The position numbers and the translations under genes were made by a program. Under the pieces are notes generated by a model. It ran no database searches. It had not been told where the DNA came from and was given only the letters and a program-made list of their open reading frames with translations. This document shows positions 5,948-9,327 of a DNA stretch of 9,327 nt, in pieces. How positions within the stretch are numbered: position 1 is the stretch's first letter; each line of letters starts with the position of its first letter. The stretch spans positions 1 through 9,327 of the forward strand of contig CAMVRW010000079.1 in assembly GCA_947169985.1 (NCBI GenBank). The letters run 5' to 3'. The stretch is from an uncultured Butyrivibrio sp. Lineage in GTDB: Bacteria > Bacillota > Clostridia > Lachnospirales > Lachnospiraceae.

Positions 5948-7222
5948 TCACTTTCCAAAAAACACTTCCGATACCTTTGAAAGGTACTCAGGATCCTTAC
6001 TGCCGGCAGACTCATAAGGTGAGTGCATGCCAAGCTGTGCCAGTCCGATATCCACAGTGCTTACCGCCACCTGGGTTGTTGATATATTGCCCAGAGTAGA
6101 GCCACCTCTCATGTCTGACCTGTTGGTGAAAATCTGGAAAGGTACCTGTGCTTCCTGACAAAGAACCTTGAACTGTGCCGCGGAAACAGCATCAGTTGTA
6201 TATTTCTGATCTGCATTAAACTTAATGACAATACCTTCATTCATGACAGGTCTGTTGACTGGATCTGCCTTATCTGCATGGTTAGGATGAACTGCGTGAG
6301 CATTGTCAGCTGAGATCATAAAGCTGTTTGCGATAGCCGTGTGATACTGCTGCGTTGTCCTTCCAAGACCATCATTAATTCTCTCGATGGTGTCCTTAAG
6401 GAATGTGGAAGCTGCTCCCTGCTTGGTTCCGCTGCCTACTTCTTCGTTGTCGAATACACAGTGCATTGCAACATAATCCTTGGGCTTAGCAGCTACAAAG
6501 CCTTCAAAGCTGCAGTATACGCATTCCTGATCATCAAGTCTTGAGCTTCCTATGAACTCCTCATTAGCTCCCCAGAATATGGGCTTAACCCTGTTGTAGA
6601 GGAACAGATCATGACCAAGTATGTCACTGTTCTTAACTCCCGCTTCCTTTGCTACAAGGGCAAAAAAGCTGTCGGCTGCTCCCTTGTCACCAAACACAGG
6701 GATCATGTCTGTCTGGGCATTGTACTTGTATCCATCGTTGGCTTCCCTGTTCATATGGATAGCAAGGGAAGGAATCATAAGAAGATCCCTGTCTATGTTC
6801 ACAAGTTTGCTTTCAACCTTACCCTTCTTATTTACCAGCACACGACCGGCAACTGAAAGAGGTCTGTCAAACCACTCTGCGCAGAGCATTCCGCCATACC
6901 TTTCGACGTTCAGCTTGATGTATGCGCCAGCAGCCTCCATCTCAGGATTCTCCTTGATCTTGAAGCTTGGAGAATCGCTGTGGCTGGCTATCATGTGAAA
7001 GCCTTTATAGTTCTTTTTCGGAATCTTAAAAGAGATAACGGCAGAATCGTTTCTTGTAACGAAATAATTACCGGGCTTAAGATCCCATTCTTCAGATTCC
7101 TTAAGCTCAACGAAATCTCTTTTAACAAGGTCCTTCCTGATGTTGTCCACTACATGAAACGCAGTAGGAGAAGCATCAATAAAATCCATCATTTTCTGTG
7201 TAATATTCTTATTTTTTACCAT
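5948..7222 (-). CDS. apeB: M18 family aminopeptidase
   Basis: Cytosolic dinuclear zinc aminopeptidase of 424 aa, usual for the family (aspartyl aminopeptidase and bacterial ApeB types, which remove N-terminal residues from peptides). Likely zinc ligands and catalytic residues are His81 (ASHSDSP), the bridging Asp230 (RLDDQECVY), the Glu260-Glu261 pair (FDNEEVGSGTKQGA), Asp306 (SADNAHAVHP) and His400 (GMHSPYE). NRSDMRGGSTLGNI at about 367-380 is also a hallmark. The start is the ATG at 7222, which has GAGGTGAT just upstream with about 8 nt from GAGG to ATG. A GTG three codons earlier lies inside that site and is rejected. The gene leads an operon with the SseB-like gene and is transcribed divergently from GH105. 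Substrate preference cannot be read from the sequence; the symbol follows common usage for bacterial M18 enzymes. Confidence 0.95.
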   Translation of the reverse strand: MVKNKNITQKMMDFIDASPTAFHVVDNIRKDLVKRDFVELKESEEWDLKPGNYFVTRNDSAVISFKIPKKNYKGFHMIASHSDSPSFKIKENPEMEAAGAYIKLNVERYGGMLCAEWFDRPLSVAGRVLVNKKGKVESKLVNIDRDLLMIPSLAIHMNREANDGYKYNAQTDMIPVFGDKGAADSFFALVAKEAGVKNSDILGHDLFLYNRVKPIFWGANEEFIGSSRLDDQECVYCSFEGFVAAKPKDYVAMHCVFDNEEVGSGTKQGAASTFLKDTIERINDGLGRTTQQYHTAIANSFMISADNAHAVHPNHADKADPVNRPVMNEGIVIKFNADQKYTTDAVSAAQFKVLCQEAQVPFQIFTNRSDMRGGSTLGNISTTQVAVSTVDIGLAQLGMHSPYESAGSKDPEYLSKVSEVFFGK

Positions 7223-7253
7223 ATTGATCACCTCTTAAAAAGTAGCAAAAATC

Positions 7254-7283
7254 AGTATACCATATTTTCATTTAATATGTTAA
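7254..7283 (-). promoter_or_regulatory. Sigma-A promoter of the aminopeptidase operon
   Basis: On the minus strand TTAACA (7278-7283) is followed after 18 nt by TATACT (7254-7259), with TG one base upstream of the -10 (extended -10). The predicted start is near 7247, with a leader of about 25 nt. Its -35 box overlaps the -10 of the opposing GH105 promoter. Confidence 0.7.
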
Positions 7284-7286
7284 AAT
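7278..7286 (+). promoter_or_regulatory. Extended -10 promoter of GH105
   Basis: TGTTAAAAT (TG-n-TAAAAT, -10 at 7281-7286) lies upstream of GH105, giving a predicted start near 7293 and a leader of about 46 nt. No good -35 was found at the right distance (7258-7263 is TACCAT), which suggests a weak or activator-assisted promoter relying on the TG extension. Confidence 0.5.
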
Positions 7287-7291
7287 ACCTT

Positions 7292-7309
7292 AATGTAAGC
7301 ACTTACATT
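7292..7309. promoter_or_regulatory. Palindromic operator, LacI-family/cre-like
   Basis: AATGTAAGCACTTACATT is a palindrome with perfect 8-bp arms around a central CA. Its core TGTAAGCACTTACA matches the catabolite-responsive element pattern TGWAARCGYTWWCW at every position except the central G, which is A here. It covers the predicted GH105 start site, a place where binding would block transcription. The regulator could be CcpA or a dedicated LacI/GalR repressor; neither gene is in the window. Confidence 0.65.
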
Positions 7310-7338
7310 TTTCACAATCTAATCAGAAAGGTCCAATT

Positions 7339-8481
7339 ATGACTAGAGAAGAAACCTATAAGATGTTAGATGAGTACGTGGATATGCTTCTGGAGAAATC
7401 CGACGCAGAGCACCCCTTCTGGAACATCGAAAAAATTGTCAGCGGAAAACCAAATAAATGGAATTACATAGACGGCTGTATGATCACAGCTGTTCTTTCC
7501 TTATATGAAATGACCGGGGAAAAGAAATATCTGGATTTTGCAGACAGCTTTGTTGGCTGGTTTGTTCAGGAAGATGGCTCCATCAAGACCTATGATCCAA
7601 AGGAGTACAATCTGGACAATATAAATCCTGCCAAGAATCTTTTCAAGCTCTATGATCTCACAGGAAAAGAGAAGTACAGAAAGGCCATGGACTGTGCAAG
7701 AGGCCAGCTGGACACAATGCCCCGTACCAAGGCAGGAAACTTCTGGCACAAGGACATCTATCCTTATCAGGTATGGCTTGATGGAATGTACATGGCACAG
7801 CCCTTCTACATGGAATACGAGAAGCGCTACAACAAGATGAGCGGATGCCTTGATTCCTTCAAACAGTTCAAGAACGTTGAAGCCCTTATGAAGGATAAAG
7901 CTACAGGTCTTTACTACCACGGCTATGATGAGAGCAGGGAAATGTACTGGGCAAACAAGGACACAGGTCTTAGCCCCAACTTCTGGCTCAGAGCCCTTGG
8001 CTGGTTTACAGTAGCTCTTGTTGATACAGCAGAGGCCATGGACGAATCCATGTACTATGAGTACCGTTACCTTCAGACCATGTTAAAAGAGCTTGCTGAT
8101 GCTTTGATACCTTTCCAGGATGAGAGCGGAATGTTCTACCAGGTGGTTGATAAAAAAGATGATGAAAGAAACTACCTTGAGACCTCAGGAACAGCACTTA
8201 TTGCTTATGGTCTTTTGAAGGGTGTTAGACTTGGTTATCTTCCTGCAAGATTTGAGGAAGTTGCCATGAAGGCCTTTGATGGCATCACTGAAAAGTACCT
8301 CTCAAGAAATGAAGACGGAACTCCAAAGCTTGGAGGCATCTGCCTTGTAGCAGGACTTGGCGGTAAGCAGCACAGAGACGGTTCACTGGAGTACTACTTC
8401 TCAGAGCCCGTTGTTGAGAACGAAGCAAAAGGTGTTGCACCTTTGATCCTTGCATATACTGAAATATTAAGAAGACAGTAA
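7339..8481 (+). CDS. GH105 unsaturated glucuronyl/rhamnogalacturonyl hydrolase
   Basis: Cytosolic glycoside hydrolase of 380 aa, full length for GH105 (YteR/YesR type). The family removes the 4,5-unsaturated uronic acid from the end of oligosaccharides left by pectin or related polysaccharide lyases, by hydrating the double bond. The catalytic Asp is Asp148 in VWLDGMYMAQPF, aligning with the conserved Asp of YteR. Other family segments are SPNFWLRALGWF (212-223) and YLETSGTALIAYG (279-291). Aromatic-rich alpha/alpha-barrel helices run throughout. There is no signal peptide, so it acts on imported oligosaccharides. The ATG at 7339 has AAAGG about 7 nt upstream. It is the only plus-strand gene and has no transporter or lyase neighbour in the window, so its exact substrate (rhamnogalacturonan or another unsaturated uronide) is not decided. 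The palindromic operator upstream fits sugar-responsive control. Confidence 0.93.
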   Translation: MTREETYKMLDEYVDMLLEKSDAEHPFWNIEKIVSGKPNKWNYIDGCMITAVLSLYEMTGEKKYLDFADSFVGWFVQEDGSIKTYDPKEYNLDNINPAKNLFKLYDLTGKEKYRKAMDCARGQLDTMPRTKAGNFWHKDIYPYQVWLDGMYMAQPFYMEYEKRYNKMSGCLDSFKQFKNVEALMKDKATGLYYHGYDESREMYWANKDTGLSPNFWLRALGWFTVALVDTAEAMDESMYYEYRYLQTMLKELADALIPFQDESGMFYQVVDKKDDERNYLETSGTALIAYGLLKGVRLGYLPARFEEVAMKAFDGITEKYLSRNEDGTPKLGGICLVAGLGGKQHRDGSLEYYFSEPVVENEAKGVAPLILAYTEILRRQ

Positions 8482-8519
8482 ATAAAAAAGTCCCCCTGGC
8501 TTATATAAGTCAGGGGGAC
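8481..8519. terminator. Bidirectional intrinsic terminator, GH105/MCP
   Basis: A 30-nt near-perfect palindrome (8490-8519) has arms GTCCCCCTG and CAGGGGGAC that continue inward through one G-U pair and CTTA/TAAG pairing. On the minus strand it is followed by TTTTTTATTT, a classical terminator for the MCP gene, whose stop is at 8537-8539. On the plus strand it starts 9 nt after the GH105 stop codon but is followed by the less regular GGTTCTTTTGTCTCTTTTT, so termination of GH105 may be weaker. Confidence 0.88.
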
Positions 8520-8533
8520 GGTTCTTTTGTCTC
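8513..8533 (+). repeat. Second copy of the GGGGACGGTTCTTT motif
   Basis: The right side of the terminator hairpin runs into GGGACGGTTCTTTTGTCTC. Its first part (8514-8527, GGGGACGGTTCTTT) is identical over 14 nt to the minus-strand reading of 3241-3254. The two copies are about 5.3 kb apart in unrelated intergenic gaps, which suggests a dispersed repeat rather than chance. Confidence 0.7.
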
Positions 8534-8536
8534 TTT

Positions 8537-9327
8537 TTACTGCTGGTCTTTAGGAAGCTCAACCTTGAAGTACTTAACATTTGCAGTAAGTTCTTCAGCG
8601 ATCTTCTGCAGATCCTGAGCCTGCTCAACAACTGATTCCATGTTGGTATCAAGCTGCATGAGGGATGCACTGGTCTCCTGTGTAGAAGCTGCGTTCTCCT
8701 CGGAGATACTGGACAGGGACTCTACAGAATTCAGGATGTTCTCCTTATCAGAGTTCATGGTCTCTACCAGTTCAACAATCTGCTTGTTGCCTTCCTCAGT
8801 TTCCTGAAGGAGTCTGAGCATCTCATCGAAGGATTCACTCATCTCTTCAAGAGCAGCAGTCTCATTGGTGATAGCGCCCTTGATTGCCTCAGTAAGCTCT
8901 TTATTCTTATTAGAATAATCTGTAATTGTTGAAAGCATGTTGGTGATCTCACCTGCCAGGTTGTTGGTATCGCCGGCAAGATCCTTGATGTTATCAGCAA
9001 CTACTGCGAAACCCTTACCTGCTTCACCTGCTCTTGCTGCCTCGATTGATGCGTTAAGAGCAAGGAGGTTAGTCTGGCTTGCAATGGAGATGATGGACTC
9101 TGCTGCTGTTGTGATCTGAGCAACTACGTTAGCTGTCTCATTTACAGAATCAGCAACCTGAGTTGCCATCTCATCATTCTTCTGATCCTGAACTTTGATC
9201 TGTTCAAGCTGATCCTTTACCTTTGTGGACTCCTCGTAAACTGCTCTGCCCTTTTCAAGGTTAGAGTTTGCGGAATCAAGAACATTGTCAACAGAAGATC
9301 CCATATTGACTGTAACTGAAGATGTGC
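8537..9327 (-). CDS. Methyl-accepting chemotaxis protein, C-terminal part (partial)
   Basis: The C-terminal 262 residues of a chemoreceptor. The reading frame stays open to the right edge of the window, so the true start, the sensor region and any membrane segments lie outside; the in-frame ATG at 9302-9304 has no ribosome-binding site and should not be taken as the start. Counting from that Met, the highly conserved hairpin tip that contacts CheA and CheW is at about 68-104, with [20 protein letters not shown] and then GKGFAVVAD. Long coiled-coil helices with heptad spacing and many Glu/Gln/Ala residues run on both sides, with possible methylation sites. Another conserved stretch is [17 protein letters not shown]. 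The C-terminus ([13 protein letters not shown]) lacks an NWETF-type CheR/CheB tether. It is convergent with GH105 and ends at the shared terminator. Confidence 0.93.
   Translation of the reverse strand, partial: TSSVTVNMGSSVDNVLDSANSNLEKGRAVYEESTKVKDQLEQIKVQDQKNDEMATQVADSVNETANVVAQITTAAESIISIASQTNLLALNASIEAARAGEAGKGFAVVADNIKDLAGDTNNLAGEITNMLSTITDYSNKNKELTEAIKGAITNETAALEEMSESFDEMLRLLQETEEGNKQIVELVETMNSDKENILNSVESLSSISEENAASTQETSASLMQLDTNMESVVEQAQDLQKIAEELTANVKYFKVELPKDQQ

Noticed and set aside
6341..7342. Plus-strand open frames opposite the aminopeptidase gene, one overlapping the GH105 start
   Set aside because: They are antisense to a conserved enzyme. The one ending at 7342 runs through the promoter region and its product looks like low-complexity intergenic translation.
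1..9327. Defence, phage, CRISPR or integrative element
   Set aside because: No integrase, transposase, toxin-antitoxin pair, repeat-spacer array or tRNA attachment site was found; gene content is chromosomal in character throughout.

Overview
The window most likely comes from a motile, Gram-positive anaerobe of the Clostridia, probably Lachnospiraceae (Butyrivibrio-like). That placement is inferred from several things together. There is an NlpC/P60 wall hydrolase with tandem SH3 domains. There is a CheX-type phosphatase beside a CheY, and a soluble-type chemoreceptor signalling domain. There are strong GGAGG ribosome-binding sites and classical sigma-A promoters, plus a cytosolic GH105 pectin-fragment hydrolase. 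No RNA genes, CRISPR array, phage genes or complete insertion sequence were seen.

Layout: eight of the nine genes found are on the minus strand. From right to left these are: the 3' part of a methyl-accepting chemotaxis protein (MCP) gene (8537-9327, cut by the window edge); an M18 aminopeptidase (5948-7222) followed 14 nt later by an SseB-like domain protein (4644-5933); a CheX-like phosphatase with an N-terminal repeat domain (3670-4557) followed 19 nt later by CheY (3276-3650); a FabG/YmfI-like short-chain dehydrogenase (2467-3189); thioredoxin reductase (1427-2368); and a secreted SH3-NlpC/P60 hydrolase (1-1335). The single plus-strand gene is GH105 (7339-8481). It is divergent from the aminopeptidase and convergent with the MCP gene.

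Four sigma-A-type promoters can be read on the minus strand (for the hydrolase, trxB, cheX-cheY and the aminopeptidase operon). A weaker extended -10 can be read for GH105. The GH105/aminopeptidase intergenic region is compact: the two divergent promoters overlap, and an 18-bp palindrome resembling a LacI-family/cre operator sits at the predicted GH105 start site. A 30-nt near-perfect hairpin with a T-tract separates the convergent GH105 and MCP genes.

The most noteworthy items are as follows. (1) The cheX-type gene encodes four exact 29-residue repeats (GspE-N/MshEN-like) ahead of the phosphatase domain, directly beside its presumed CheY substrate. (2) A dispersed motif, GGGGACGGTTCTTT, is found in an inverted pair between cheY and the dehydrogenase gene, and again at the GH105/MCP terminator, like a REP/RAYT-type palindromic repeat. 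(3) The SseB-like protein seems to contain two divergent copies of the same fold. I see no complete new multi-gene system; most of the window is ordinary housekeeping and chemotaxis.
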